A stretch of 64,000 bases of DNA, from assembly GCF_030563405.1 (NCBI RefSeq), contig NZ_CP130748.1, positions 1,116,001 to 1,180,000 of the forward strand. The letters run 5' to 3'. The position numbers and the translations under genes are program-made. Source of the stretch: Vibrio sp. SNU_ST1. Lineage in GTDB: Bacteria > Pseudomonadota > Gammaproteobacteria > Enterobacterales > Vibrionaceae. Below, piece after piece: positions 19,938 to 30,055 of the stretch. Below the pieces are notes generated by a model, which saw nothing but the letters and a program-made list of their open reading frames with translations, searched no databases and was not told where the DNA came from. Positions within the stretch are counted from its first letter, which is position 1; the number at the start of each line of letters is the position of its first letter.

Positions 19938-22211
19938 ATGCTAAATAAAGAATTAGAGACGAGTTTAAATGGCGCATTTTCTCGTGCGCGAGACAAGCGA
20001 CATGAATTCATGACTGTCGAACACCTCCTACTAGCATTATTAGAAAATGATGCGGCCAAGGAAGCGCTCCAAGCTTGTCAGGCTGATCTCGATGCTCTTC
20101 GCAATGAGCTCGATATTTTTATCGACCAAACGACGCCACTCATCCCTGAAAGCGACGAGACTCGTGAAACCCAGCCCACGCTGAGTTTTCAACGAGTACT
20201 TCAGCGCGCTGTTTTTCATGTTCAATCTTCAGGTCGCAGCGAAGTAACCGGTGCAAATGTACTTGTGGCTATTTTTAGTGAGCAAGAATCTCACGCGGCG
20301 TATCTTCTTAAGAAAAACGACATTAGTCGCTTAGACATAGTGAACTTTATTTCACACGGTATTACCAAAGGCAGTAGTGAAGGCGATAGTGGTTCATCTC
20401 CTGATTCATTTGGTGGTGCAGAGAATGCCGAAGAAGCTAACTCAGAAGACCGTCTAGAAAACTTTGCAACCAACCTTAACGAGGTAGCAAAGCAAGGTAA
20501 CATTGACCCACTAATCGGTCGTGACAAAGAACTAGAACGTACTGTTCAAGTTCTGTGTCGTCGTCGTAAGAACAACCCTCTATTAGTGGGAGAGGCGGGT
20601 GTAGGTAAAACTGCTATCGCTGAAGGGCTTGCATGGCGCATCGTTGAAGGCCAAGTACCTGAAATTATTCAGAGCAGCGTGATTTACTCTTTGGATATTG
20701 GTTCACTGCTTGCGGGAACGAAATATCGTGGTGATTTTGAGAAGCGCTTTAAAGCGATTCTGAAGCAACTAGAGAAAGAAGAAGACGCCATCCTGTTCAT
20801 CGATGAGATCCATACCATTATTGGTGCGGGTGCAGCATCGGGTGGCCAGGTGGATGCGGCAAACCTAATTAAACCACTATTAAGCAGCGGTAAATTACGT
20901 TGTATTGGCTCAACCACTTACCAAGAGTACAGCAGTATTTTTGAGAAGGAGCGTGCTTTATCTCGTCGCTTCCAGAAAATCGATATTGTTGAACCATCGC
21001 TAGATGATACAACCAAGATTCTGATTGGCTTGAAGCCAAAATACGAAGCTCACCACGAAGTACGTTACACCAACAAAGCGTTACGTGCCGCTGTAGAGCT
21101 GTCTGCTAAGTATATTAATGAACGTCACCTTCCAGATAAGGCGATTGACGTTATTGATGAAGCGGGTGCTCGTAGTCGTTTGGCGCCAGCAAGTCGTCGT
21201 AAGAAGACAGTGAGCGTGGCTGATATCGAGTCGATGGTTGCGAAAATGGCTCGTATTCCTGAAAAGTCAGTATCATCTTCAGACAAAGATACGCTGCAGA
21301 AACTGGATGACCGCATGAAAATGTTGGTATTTGGACAAGACCCAGCGATCGATGTATTGAGCGAAGCGATCAAGCTAACTCGTGCAGGGTTGGGTGCAGA
21401 CAATAAACCTGTTGGTTCATTTTTGTTTGCTGGCCCTACTGGTGTCGGTAAAACAGAGGTGACTGTTCAACTGTCTAAATTGATGGGTATTGAGCTTCTG
21501 CGCTTTGATATGTCTGAGTACGGTGAGCGTCACTCGGTAAGCCGCTTGATCGGTGCGCCTCCTGGTTATGTTGGTTATGATCAAGGTGGTCTGCTAACCG
21601 ATGCTGTTATCAAGAACCCACACTCTGTTGTGCTACTTGATGAGATCGAGAAGGCACACCCAGATATCTTTAACTTGTTATTACAAGTGATGGATAACGG
21701 TACTTTGACGGACAACAACGGTCGCAAAGCAGATTTCCGCAATGTGATCCTAGTGATGACGACCAACGCTGGTGTCGCAGAAACCGAGAAGAAATCGATC
21801 GGTTTGATCCAACAAGATCATGCGCCAGATGCGATGGGTGAAATCAAGAAGGTATTTACTCCTGAGTTCCGTAACCGTCTTGATAACATCATCTGGTTCA
21901 ACAGCCTTGATCCAAGTGTGATAAGTCAAGTTGTTGATAAGTTCATTGTTGAGCTTCAGGTCCAACTGGACGCTCGTGGTGTATCTTTAGAGGTTTCTGA
22001 GGATGCTCGTCATTGGTTAGCTGAAAGAGGCTATGACAAGACCATGGGCGCTCGTCCGATGGGACGTGTGATTCAAGAGAAGCTTAAAAAACCTCTTGCT
22101 AATGAGTTGCTGTTCGGAAGTTTGGTTGACGGCGGTACGGTTAAAGTATCTCTGAAAAAAGACGAACTGGATTTCATCTATGTTGGTGCGAAAGAAGAGG
22201 TTATGCATTAG
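19938..22211 (+). CDS. clpA: ClpA, ATPase subunit of ClpAP protease
   Basis: A 757-residue class I AAA+ unfoldase that feeds substrates into ClpP. The N-terminal double Clp-N domain (residues 1-145) docks ClpS. D1 has Walker A GEAGVGKT and Walker [10 protein letters not shown]2 has GPTGVGKTE and [11 protein letters not shown]. There is no ClpB-type coiled-coil insertion, which fits ClpA. TTAGGAGGT gives a strong ribosome-binding site in front of the ATG. A UUCG-capped terminator follows. Confidence 0.98.
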   Translation: MLNKELETSLNGAFSRARDKRHEFMTVEHLLLALLENDAAKEALQACQADLDALRNELDIFIDQTTPLIPESDETRETQPTLSFQRVLQRAVFHVQSSGRSEVTGANVLVAIFSEQESHAAYLLKKNDISRLDIVNFISHGITKGSSEGDSGSSPDSFGGAENAEEANSEDRLENFATNLNEVAKQGNIDPLIGRDKELERTVQVLCRRRKNNPLLVGEAGVGKTAIAEGLAWRIVEGQVPEIIQSSVIYSLDIGSLLAGTKYRGDFEKRFKAILKQLEKEEDAILFIDEIHTIIGAGAASGGQVDAANLIKPLLSSGKLRCIGSTTYQEYSSIFEKERALSRRFQKIDIVEPSLDDTTKILIGLKPKYEAHHEVRYTNKALRAAVELSAKYINERHLPDKAIDVIDEAGARSRLAPASRRKKTVSVADIESMVAKMARIPEKSVSSSDKDTLQKLDDRMKMLVFGQDPAIDVLSEAIKLTRAGLGADNKPVGSFLFAGPTGVGKTEVTVQLSKLMGIELLRFDMSEYGERHSVSRLIGAPPGYVGYDQGGLLTDAVIKNPHSVVLLDEIEKAHPDIFNLLLQVMDNGTLTDNNGRKADFRNVILVMTTNAGVAETEKKSIGLIQQDHAPDAMGEIKKVFTPEFRNRLDNIIWFNSLDPSVISQVVDKFIVELQVQLDARGVSLEVSEDARHWLAERGYDKTMGARPMGRVIQEKLKKPLANELLFGSLVDGGTVKVSLKKDELDFIYVGAKEEVMH

Positions 22212-22272
22212 GCATAGTTCTTAAACACTAACGGCTTATAAAGAGCACTGAGTACAGTTAATCACGATACTA

Positions 22273-22302
22273 AACGCATGACTTCGGTTGTGCGTTTTTT
22301 TA
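22273..22302 (+). terminator. UUCG-loop terminator of clpA
   Basis: AACGCATGAC, TTCG and GTTGTGCGTT form a 10-bp stem (two G-U pairs) closed by the very stable C(UUCG)G tetraloop, followed by T5. Confidence 0.92.
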
Positions 22303-22305
22303 TGC

Positions 22306-22347
22306 TTGCTAGATGCTAGATGCTAGATGCTAGATGCTAGATGCTAG
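22306..22347. repeat. ATGCTAG heptamer array, second locus
   Basis: One variant unit TTGCTAG (22306-22312) and five perfect ATGCTAG units (22313-22347) directly after the clpA terminator. The array is followed by GTTGGC, close to the TTTGGC that follows the rsmS/roxA array. Confidence 0.97.
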
Positions 22348-22384
22348 GTTGGCGTTGCTGGAGTGGGGAAAAAGTTCAGGCGAT

Positions 22385-22410
22385 AAAAAACGGAGCCTTG
22401 AGAGCTCCGC
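22385..22410 (-). terminator. Intrinsic terminator of infA
   Basis: Read leftward, CGGAGC, loop TCTCAAG and GCTCCG are followed by TTTTTT. Confidence 0.88.
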
Positions 22411-22436
22411 TTCTTATCGTATTCGGTAATTAAAAA

Positions 22437-22655
<219 letters not shown>

Positions 22656-22736
22656 CTAATCCTCTTTCGAAATTTGGCGGTTTTCAACGGCTTGATTGTG
22701 CCGTTAAAATCAAAATATGTAAAGTTGTCGCGTATT

Positions 22737-23435
22737 CTACCCTTGCCACCGCTGATTTACTAGCCTTTGATGACGTTGAAATCGTACTTTATAGTTCATC
22801 GCAGGGCATTCATCGATTTGATAACCCAAATATAACCATTGTTTTTGTTCTTTCTGGGCATGTTGGATCTGGAATAGAACGCCAAGAGTTCCCATAGAAA
22901 TGTCGATATCAGGGTCGAAGAAGGTATAAAACGCGCTCGTACAGTGAGGCATGATGTCTGTAACGGCAATGCCGACTAACTGCCCCTCATCATAGATGTG
23001 CATGAACTTTGTAGCAAGCCATTCATTTTTAGAGAAACGCAGAAACTCTTCTTTCTTCGGTGGATACATGGTTCCCGAACGGTGGCGAGCGGTTATATAG
23101 CGGCTATACAAGTCAAACCAGTTGTCATCCATTTCATCTTTCAGCTCCCAACGCAGTGCTTTGGCCTTGTTGAGTATTCGTCGTTGGCTCTTGGAAAACT
23201 GGACCTCGGGAATCGAAAGTCGAATCGCTTGGCACGATGAGCAATTATCGCAATGTGGTTTATAAATGGTTGTTCCACTGCGGCGAAATCCATTCGCAAG
23301 CAGGACTTCATAGTTATCTGCTGTGTGCATGTGTTCATCAAGCGTGACTGCCACTCTTTCTTCGAGATGGGGTAAGTAACTGCAAGCGTGATTGTCTGTT
23401 AATCCAATTCTGATTTGTTGTAAATCTGGATTCAT
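22737..23435 (-). CDS. bpt: Aspartate/glutamate leucyltransferase Bpt
   Basis: A 232-residue member of the bacterial ATE1-like family that transfers Leu from Leu-tRNA to N-terminal Asp or Glu, turning them into ClpS-readable N-degrons. This activity is known for Vibrio vulnificus Bpt. HCDNCSSCQAIRL carries the conserved cysteine cluster, and AVTDIMPHCTSAFYTFFDPD is the acetyltransferase-like core. The frame opens to 23471, but the ATG at 23435 overlaps the aat stop (TAATG) and has AAGGAA about 8 bases upstream. E. coli lacks bpt. Confidence 0.94.
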   Translation of the reverse strand: MNPDLQQIRIGLTDNHACSYLPHLEERVAVTLDEHMHTADNYEVLLANGFRRSGTTIYKPHCDNCSSCQAIRLSIPEVQFSKSQRRILNKAKALRWELKDEMDDNWFDLYSRYITARHRSGTMYPPKKEEFLRFSKNEWLATKFMHIYDEGQLVGIAVTDIMPHCTSAFYTFFDPDIDISMGTLGVLFQIQHAQKEQKQWLYLGYQIDECPAMNYKVRFQRHQRLVNQRWQG

Positions 23436-24145
23436 TAAGGCATTTCCTTTAGCCATTGTTTTTTGAAACATGCATCGTTAACGGACGTTTCTTTGAGTAA
23501 TTGAAGAGAACTTAGGAATTCATCCCTATCAACCTCGATAGCGCCCAAGGATTCCAAGTGTGGGTTCATGACTTGGCAATCAATGAGTTGTCCGCCGAAT
23601 AGTGTAAAGTGCTCACAAAAGTACCATAGTGCAATTTTAGAGGCATTGGTCTTCAGGCTGAACATCGACTCGCCGCAAAAGACTTGGCCTCTTTGTAACC
23701 CATAAAGCCCGCCAATCAGCTCGTCACCTTGCCAAACCTCAACTGAGTGGCAGAACCCTAATGAAGCGAGTTCACGGTAGGCTGCTTGCATGTCATTGTT
23801 TAACCAAGTTTCCTCTTCGGGTCTCAGTGAAGAGCAATAACCAATTACTCTGTCCGTCGCTTGGTTGATGCTGACACGGTAATTCTGTTTTCGTTGAAAT
23901 TTTTTAAGACTTTTTGATGGTTCGAATGTCTTAGGATTAAATACCGCTCGTGGTGCAGGGCTCCACCAAAGTATAGGCTCTCCTGGGCCATACCATGGAA
24001 ATATACCTTGGCTATAAGCGTTCAAAATTCGCATCGGTGACAAATCACCCCCGAATGCGAGTAGACCGTTGGGTTCATCAAGCGCGTCGAAGGGCGAAGG
24101 AAACTCTATACTAGTAGTATCAAGTTCGGTTAGGTATATAGTCAT
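23435..24145 (-). CDS. aat: Leucyl/phenylalanyl-tRNA--protein transferase
   Basis: A 236-residue L/F-transferase that adds Leu or Phe to proteins starting with Lys or Arg (or Met), the first branch of the bacterial N-degron pathway. FPSPFDALDEPNGLLAFGGDLSP, YSQGIFPWYGPGEPILWWSPAPRAVF and the later GGLYGLQRGQVFCGESMFS are diagnostic. Its stop overlaps the bpt start by one base, so the two transferases are translated from one message. Confidence 0.97.
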   Translation of the reverse strand: MTIYLTELDTTSIEFPSPFDALDEPNGLLAFGGDLSPMRILNAYSQGIFPWYGPGEPILWWSPAPRAVFNPKTFEPSKSLKKFQRKQNYRVSINQATDRVIGYCSSLRPEEETWLNNDMQAAYRELASLGFCHSVEVWQGDELIGGLYGLQRGQVFCGESMFSLKTNASKIALWYFCEHFTLFGGQLIDCQVMNPHLESLGAIEVDRDEFLSSLQLLKETSVNDACFKKQWLKEMP

Positions 24146-24198
24146 AAGTACCGCATTACAGATTAATCACTGACCAATAGGTCTTTAGGAGTTTTACC

Positions 24199-24654
24199 AT
24201 GAAGAAGTTGCTTTGGATTTTACTTGTTTTGCCCATGTTGGCAAATGCAGCTTACGACAGAAACCAAGCCAGACCAGTGAATGAGGTCGTTTACGGTGAG
24301 GTTGATACGGTCAGGTACATTACCCAACAGGAGATCGTAGAGTCGAAAGCGAATGGTTGGGAAACCTTGTTGGGTGCGGCAATTGGTGGTTTGGTTGGTA
24401 ATCAGTTTGGTGGCGGCACAGGTAAAGAAGTCGCAACGGCGGTTGGTGCTGTAGCGGGGGCGGGGATCGCTCGTAATCGCGGTAATACGCAATATCGGGT
24501 GGAATATAAACTCGTTGAATTATTGGTTAAAACCAAGGATGACAATCTGGTTAACATCATTCAAGACGTTGACAATTCGATGTTGTTCAATAGAGGTGAT
24601 GATGTGCGGATTCTCTATTTTTCAGATGGCGTTCGAGTTGATCTAGTGTACTAG
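24199..24654 (+). CDS. Glycine-zipper 2TM (SlyB/17-kDa-like) envelope protein
   Basis: A 151-residue exported protein. The signal peptide MKKLLWILLVLPMLANA has no lipobox Cys, so it should be a soluble or membrane-inserted periplasmic protein rather than a lipoprotein. Residues 55-90 are a glycine zipper (LGAAIGGLVGNQFGGGTGKEVATAVGAVAGAGIA), the pattern of Rickettsia 17-kDa antigen and SlyB relatives. The C-terminal 60 residues are a small beta domain. TTAGGAG precedes the ATG. It is divergent from aat and monocistronic. The molecular role is unknown. Confidence 0.75.
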   Translation: MKKLLWILLVLPMLANAAYDRNQARPVNEVVYGEVDTVRYITQQEIVESKANGWETLLGAAIGGLVGNQFGGGTGKEVATAVGAVAGAGIARNRGNTQYRVEYKLVELLVKTKDDNLVNIIQDVDNSMLFNRGDDVRILYFSDGVRVDLVY

Positions 24655-24816
24655 TATATAAATGTGTTTGGTTGGCTAATTAATCGCCTTTATCGAGGGG
24701 ATTAGCTCTGGAGTTCGTTGGAAAAGTTCGTTAGTCTGCAAGTACGAAGAATTATTCATCATCCGAAAATAAATACGCGCCAGTGACTTCGGGTGGTACA
24801 AGGACTATAAGAACTA

Positions 24817-26097
24817 ATGGAAAGCCTTACGTTACAACCAATTCAGAAAGTGAGTGGGGAAGTTAACCTACCTGGCTCAAAAAGTGTTTCTAATCGTGCG
24901 CTTCTTTTGGCTGCACTTTCAACGGGAACAACTCGCCTAACAAACTTACTAGACAGTGATGACATTCGTCATATGTTGAATGCATTAACACAGTTAGGTG
25001 TTGATTATCAGTTGTCTGCAGACAAAACAGTTTGTGAAGTGACAGGTGTTGGTGGTGCATTCTCAAGTGACAAAGCCCTAGAACTTTTCTTAGGTAACGC
25101 GGGTACAGCAATGCGTCCATTGGCGGCTGCACTTTGTTTAGGTCGCGGTGAATACGTTCTTACTGGTGAGCCACGTATGAAAGAGCGCCCAATTGGTCAC
25201 TTAGTGACTGCACTGCAAGAGGCCGGCGCCAACGTCGAATACTTAGAAAACGAAAACTATCCACCATTGAAGATCACAGGTACCGGTCTGAAGAGCGGTA
25301 CGGTTTCTATCGATGGTTCTATCTCTAGTCAATTCTTGACGGCATTTTTGATGGCTGCACCTTTAGCTGAAGGCGAAGTGACCATCAAAATCGAAGGTGA
25401 ATTGGTTTCTAAGCCTTACATCGATATTACGCTGCATATCATGAAGCAATTTGGTGTGGATGTTATCAACAATGACTACCAAGAATTTGTGATTCCAACT
25501 GGGCAATCTTATATAGCACCCGGTGATTTCTTGGTTGAAGGTGATGCGTCATCAGCGTCATATTTCCTTGCAGCCGCTGCTATCAAAGGTGGTGAGATTA
25601 AAGTGACAGGTATTGGCAAAAACAGTATCCAAGGTGATATCCAATTCGCTGATGCACTTGAGAAAATGGGTGCTGAAATCGAATGGGGTGATGACTACGT
25701 TATCTCTCGTTGTGGTGAGCTAAAAGGCATTGATATGGACTATAACCATATTCCAGATGCGGCGATGACAATTGCGACAACGGCTCTGTTTGCTAAAGGA
25801 ACAACCGCAATCCGCAATGTTTACAACTGGCGTGTGAAAGAGACGGATCGCTTAGCGGCAATGGCAACAGAACTACGTAAAGTGGGCGCTGAGGTGGAAG
25901 AGGGTGAAGACTACATCATTGTTAACCCTGTGGCTGAACTGACACACGCGGCGATTGATACTTACGATGATCACCGCATGGCGATGTGTTTCTCGTTGGT
26001 TGCTTTGAGTGACACTCCGGTGACGATCAATGATCCAGGTTGTACATCAAAGACATTCCCTGACTACTTCGATAAGCTGAAAATGCTGAGCCTATAA
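24817..26097 (+). CDS. aroA: 3-phosphoshikimate 1-carboxyvinyltransferase (EPSP synthase)
   Basis: A 426-residue EPSP synthase, the sixth step of the shikimate pathway to aromatic amino acids. [17 protein letters not shown] binds shikimate-3-phosphate, and [15 protein letters not shown] is the phosphoenolpyruvate loop. The Gly-Ala pair of that loop and the following Pro are of the glyphosate-sensitive class I type. The catalytic region [10 protein letters not shown] and [11 protein letters not shown] are present. The gene ends inside a 17-bp degenerate tandem repeat and is followed by a terminator shared with yciN. Confidence 0.98.
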   Translation: MESLTLQPIQKVSGEVNLPGSKSVSNRALLLAALSTGTTRLTNLLDSDDIRHMLNALTQLGVDYQLSADKTVCEVTGVGGAFSSDKALELFLGNAGTAMRPLAAALCLGRGEYVLTGEPRMKERPIGHLVTALQEAGANVEYLENENYPPLKITGTGLKSGTVSIDGSISSQFLTAFLMAAPLAEGEVTIKIEGELVSKPYIDITLHIMKQFGVDVINNDYQEFVIPTGQSYIAPGDFLVEGDASSASYFLAAAAIKGGEIKVTGIGKNSIQGDIQFADALEKMGAEIEWGDDYVISRCGELKGIDMDYNHIPDAAMTIATTALFAKGTTAIRNVYNWRVKETDRLAAMATELRKVGAEVEEGEDYIIVNPVAELTHAAIDTYDDHRMAMCFSLVALSDTPVTINDPGCTSKTFPDYFDKLKMLSL

Positions 26098-26137
26098 AAA
26101 TACTAAGTCTATAAAAATGATAAGTATATAAAGGTCC
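26089..26137. repeat. 17-bp degenerate tandem repeat over the aroA stop codon
   Basis: Three units start at 26089, 26106 and 26123 (AGCCTATAAAAATACTA, AGTCTATAAAAATGATA, AGTATATAAAGGTCC). The first contains the aroA stop codon. Confidence 0.8.
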
Positions 26138-26143
26138 AGGAAC

Positions 26144-26175
26144 AAAAAAGCTTGCCTAGATGGCAAGCTTTTTAA
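26144..26175. terminator. Bidirectional terminator between aroA and yciN
   Basis: AAAAAGCTTGCC and GGCAAGCTTTTT form a 12-bp perfect stem with a 5-base loop and A/T flanks on both sides. It separates convergent genes. Confidence 0.9.
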
Positions 26176-26421
26176 TTATTGCTGAATTGTAAATTCTTTC
26201 GAAAGGTGATGCGCCAAGTACTTAAACATGTTAAATACCGCGGTTGTATTTTCTGTCGGCATTCCATTGTTGTCTAAGAAGTATTCACCTTTGAAAATGA
26301 GTACATCGTCTTTTTCTACTACGCTGTTTGCGCGCATGCCTTCAATGTAGTCATCATGTGATTGGATAATTTGGTTTGCGATAAGCAGTAAATCAAATTC
26401 TGCTATTACTTTCTTTGTCAT
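26176..26421 (-). CDS. yciN: YciN family protein
   Basis: An 81-residue acidic protein of unknown function. KGEYFLDNNGMPTENTTAVFNMFKYLAHHLS matches the most conserved part of E. coli YciN, which also lies next to topA there. No signal peptide or membrane segment is visible. The gene is convergent with aroA and divergent from topA. Confidence 0.85.
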   Translation of the reverse strand: MTKKVIAEFDLLLIANQIIQSHDDYIEGMRANSVVEKDDVLIFKGEYFLDNNGMPTENTTAVFNMFKYLAHHLSKEFTIQQ

Positions 26422-26860
26422 GAGTTTATCTCTGATAACTGAATATAACGTTGAGTTTATGGTGTCGAACTAGAAATTCAATGATTTCACAACCGATTAA
26501 GAGAGTCTTTTCAAACATCCACAATTTATTTTGTGATTTATGACAAAAATAATTGAATGGGGCTCGCGTTAGATTCGCCGACAAGCTTAGTATGAGCGCG
26601 TTTAGACGTAATGCCTGATGAATAGGCTCTTGCAAGTATTCTTAGTGAGTACTTTATAGCTTCTTTATATTGTGGCTCTTTTCTCTATGAGTCGTCGAAT
26701 TGTCGAGCGATCAGATCCAATTTTGAAAAAAGCGGTTGATCTTCTAGTAATCTCGCACAATAGTAAAAAAAGAAGCAATGAATTTAGAATATCATGCGTA
26801 AAAGCCCACAAGTAAAATTGTTGGTGCTGAAGCATCGTGATTAAGGACGTTAGAGTCAAT
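26422..26860. other. yciN / topA divergent intergenic region
   Basis: About 440 A+T-rich bases with the divergent promoters. I see no terminator, repeat or recognisable operator. Confidence 0.4.
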
Positions 26861-29491
26861 ATGGGTAAATCGCTCGTTATAGTGGAGTCGCCAGCCAAGG
26901 CTAAAACTATCAATAAATATCTTGGCAAAGACTTTGTCGTTAAGTCGAGTGTAGGTCACGTTCGTGATTTACCAACGGCGGGTCAAAGTACTGGTCAAAA
27001 GGCTGCTGCAGTTTCAACCAAGGGTATGAGCCCAGAAGATAAAGCTCGTATCAAGAAAGAAAAAGATCGCAAAGCTCTTATTAAAAAGATGGGTATAAAC
27101 CCTTATCAAGAGTGGGAAGCTAATTACCAAATCTTACCGGGTAAAGAAAAAGTCGTTGCTGAATTGCAAAAACTGGCTGAGAACGCAGACCATGTTTATC
27201 TCGCAACCGATTTGGACCGCGAAGGAGAAGCTATCGCATGGCACCTTCGTGAGATCATCGGTGGTGATGAAACGCGATACAAACGAGTGGTTTTTAACGA
27301 AATCACTAAAAATGCTATTCAACAAGCTTTCGAAACTCCAGGTGAGCTAAATATCGACGGCGTAAACGCACAACAAGCACGACGTTTTATGGACCGTGTT
27401 GTTGGCTTTATGGTGTCACCACTGCTTTGGAAAAAAGTAGCACGAGGCCTATCCGCTGGCCGTGTTCAATCTGTAGCAGTAAAACTACTGGTTGAACGTG
27501 AGCGCGAGATCAACGCTTTTATCCCTGAAGAGTTCTGGGATGTGCATGCTGATACCAAAACTGCAGACAAAACAGATTTCAGACTGCAAGTCGCTCAAAA
27601 AGACGGTGTTGCGTTTAAACCTGATAATGAAGCGCAAACACAAGCTGCAGTAAGCGTTTTAGAAAAAGCGCAATACGAAGTATGTAAACGTGAAGACCGC
27701 CCAACAAAGAGTAAGCCGTCTGCACCTTACATCACGTCGACTCTGCAACAAGCGGCGAGCACACGTCTTGGTTACGGCGTAAAGAAAACCATGATGTTGG
27801 CTCAACGTTTGTATGAAGCGGGTTACATCACTTATATGCGTACTGACTCAACCAACTTGAGTTCAGAAGCTGTAGAAGCCGCACGTGAATACATTGGTTC
27901 TGAGTTTGGCGCACAATACCTTCCACCGAAGGCGCTTGTATACGGCAGCAAAGAGGGCGCACAAGAGGCTCACGAAGCGATTCGTCCTTCAAGTGTCGAT
28001 GTTAAGTCTGAAGACCTAAACGGCGTAGACGCAGACGCACACAAGCTTTACTCGCTGATTTGGAATCAATTTGTTGCATGTCAAATGACACCTGCGCAAT
28101 ACGATTCAACAACGGTAAGCGTTAAAGCTGATGAGTACACGTTAAAAGCGAAAGGTCGTATTCTTAAATTTGATGGTTGGACTCGCGTTCAACGTCCAAT
28201 GGGTAAAAATGAAGATACGATTCTTCCTGCTGTGCAGGTTGGTGAAAAGCTAGACCTAATCGCATTAGACCCTAAACAGCACTTCACTAAGCCGCCGGCC
28301 CGCTTTACTGAAGCTGCGCTAGTTAAAGAACTTGAGAAGCGTGGTATTGGTCGCCCTTCAACGTACGCATCAATCATCTCTACGATTCAAGACCGTGGTT
28401 ATGTAAAAGTTGAACAGCGTCGTTTCTATGCTGAGAAAATGGGTGAAATTGTTACTGACCGTCTAGATGGTAGTTTCAATGATCTAATGAACTATGACTT
28501 TACGGCTCGTATGGAACAGAAGTTAGACCAAATTGCAGAAGGCGAAGCAAGCTGGAAAGGCGTGCTAGATAACTTCTTCGAAGACTTTACTGGCGATTTG
28601 GAAAAAGCCGATTTAGATGAAGACGCTGGTGGCATGAAGCCAAATCATATCGTTGAAACCGATATTGAGTGTCCAACTTGTAGCCGTAAAATGGGTATTC
28701 GTACAGCTTCGACTGGCGTATTCCTAGGTTGTTCTGGTTATGCACTTCCACCAAAAGAGCGTTGTAAGACAACCATTAACCTTGGTGATGAAGACGGTAT
28801 TATCAACGTTCTTGAAGAAGACGTTGAAACCGCAGCCCTTCGAGCGAAAAAGCGTTGTCCGATTTGTGAAACGGCAATGGATGCTTATCTGATCGATGAT
28901 AAGCGTAAGATGCACGTGTGTGGTAACAACCCTAATTGTGAAGGTTATGTGGTTGAACACGGCGAATTTAAAGTGAAAGGCTATGATGGTCCGCTTGTTG
29001 AGTGTGACAAATGTAGTTCTGACATGGTTCTGAAGAATGGTCGTTTCGGTAAATACATGGACTGTACGAGTGAAGATTGTAAGAACACTCGTAAGATTCT
29101 GAAAAATGGCGAAGTAGCGCCGCCGAAAGAAGACCCAGTGCACTTCCCTGAACTTCCATGTGAAAATTCAGATGCATACTTCGTACTTCGTGATGGGGCT
29201 TCTGGTTTGTTTATGGCCGCGAGTAATTTCCCTAAATCACGTGAGACACGTGCACCATTAGTGGAAGAGCTGGTTCGTTTTAAAGACCGTATTTCACCTA
29301 AATTCCAGTATCTGGCATCAGCACCTGTTGCTGACCCTGATGGCAAGCCGACAGTGGTTCGTTTTAGTCGTAAGACAAAAGAAAACTACGTTCGTACCGA
29401 AGTGGACGGTAAACCTTCAGGTTGGACCGCTTTGTACATCGACGGTAAGTGGGAAGTTACGGATAAGCGTAAAAAGCCTAAAGAGAAGTAA
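26861..29491 (+). CDS. topA: DNA topoisomerase I
   Basis: An 876-residue type IA topoisomerase that relaxes negative supercoils. The Toprim domain ([17 protein letters not shown], then [13 protein letters not shown]) is followed by the active-site Tyr in [14 protein letters not shown]. Three C-terminal C4 zinc ribbons follow: CPTCSRKM...C...C, CPICETAM...C...C and CDKCSSDM...C...C. The frame opens at a GTG 24 bases upstream, but ATG at 26861 gives the standard N-terminus. A T-rich terminator follows. Confidence 0.97.
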   Translation: MGKSLVIVESPAKAKTINKYLGKDFVVKSSVGHVRDLPTAGQSTGQKAAAVSTKGMSPEDKARIKKEKDRKALIKKMGINPYQEWEANYQILPGKEKVVAELQKLAENADHVYLATDLDREGEAIAWHLREIIGGDETRYKRVVFNEITKNAIQQAFETPGELNIDGVNAQQARRFMDRVVGFMVSPLLWKKVARGLSAGRVQSVAVKLLVEREREINAFIPEEFWDVHADTKTADKTDFRLQVAQKDGVAFKPDNEAQTQAAVSVLEKAQYEVCKREDRPTKSKPSAPYITSTLQQAASTRLGYGVKKTMMLAQRLYEAGYITYMRTDSTNLSSEAVEAAREYIGSEFGAQYLPPKALVYGSKEGAQEAHEAIRPSSVDVKSEDLNGVDADAHKLYSLIWNQFVACQMTPAQYDSTTVSVKADEYTLKAKGRILKFDGWTRVQRPMGKNEDTILPAVQVGEKLDLIALDPKQHFTKPPARFTEAALVKELEKRGIGRPSTYASIISTIQDRGYVKVEQRRFYAEKMGEIVTDRLDGSFNDLMNYDFTARMEQKLDQIAEGEASWKGVLDNFFEDFTGDLEKADLDEDAGGMKPNHIVETDIECPTCSRKMGIRTASTGVFLGCSGYALPPKERCKTTINLGDEDGIINVLEEDVETAALRAKKRCPICETAMDAYLIDDKRKMHVCGNNPNCEGYVVEHGEFKVKGYDGPLVECDKCSSDMVLKNGRFGKYMDCTSEDCKNTRKILKNGEVAPPKEDPVHFPELPCENSDAYFVLRDGASGLFMAASNFPKSRETRAPLVEELVRFKDRISPKFQYLASAPVADPDGKPTVVRFSRKTKENYVRTEVDGKPSGWTALYIDGKWEVTDKRKKPKEK

Positions 29492-30055
29492 CTGAATATG
29501 TGACCCGATCTGATATGGGTTGGCATTTTATTGATGAAAAAGCAGCCATTAGGCTGCTTTTTTTTGATCTAAATATGACTAATTATGCTGTCTCTCGATC
29601 GTCAGCCTTACCTGTGTTCAGCTATTAAATTCAGGCCGTGAAATAAATGGAATGGATAATAATCTTTAATTATGCAACTTTAACGTGATTGTAACTTAAT
29701 TAAAATATTGTAAGTCACAGGTCAGGTTTTAGTTGTATACCTCATGTGTTCTAGGTGTTAACTAAATGTTTCATAAAAACGGTGTAGTGTGAGCTGCTTT
29801 AAGTCTTAGGAAAGCAATCGGCTTACATAACACAGAATGGCGTATTAAAAATTGAAATCGGCCGGAAAGTCGATAACGTATATAAAACCAAGTGCAAACA
29901 ATAGTGCACACTTAACAACGTTTGGCTTAGGATATTTTCACTGCATGTGAATGGATATTCGTTAAGTACCGAAATAAGTGTTGGTGCTCATCCCCCAGAG
30001 GAAGATACCTCTTAGAGTACTAACATCGACAAGCTATAAATATATGGAGAATAAA
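29492..30055. other. topA / glgC intergenic region
   Basis: 564 bases. A topA terminator occupies the first 75. The rest is A+T-rich and should hold the glgCA promoter and a leader; I find no convincing operator or riboswitch. Confidence 0.4.
29536..29566 (+). terminator. Intrinsic terminator of topA
   Basis: AGCAGCC, loop ATTA and GGCTGCT, with A residues before and T8 after. Confidence 0.92.

Noticed and set aside
22685-22704. AACGGC/GCCGTT hairpin between bpt and infA as terminator
   Set aside because: It is not followed by a T-run in the direction of transcription.
28724-29346. Antisense frames over the topA zinc-ribbon region, up to 139 codons
   Set aside because: Open only because of codon bias in topA; no ribosome-binding sites and no recognisable domain.
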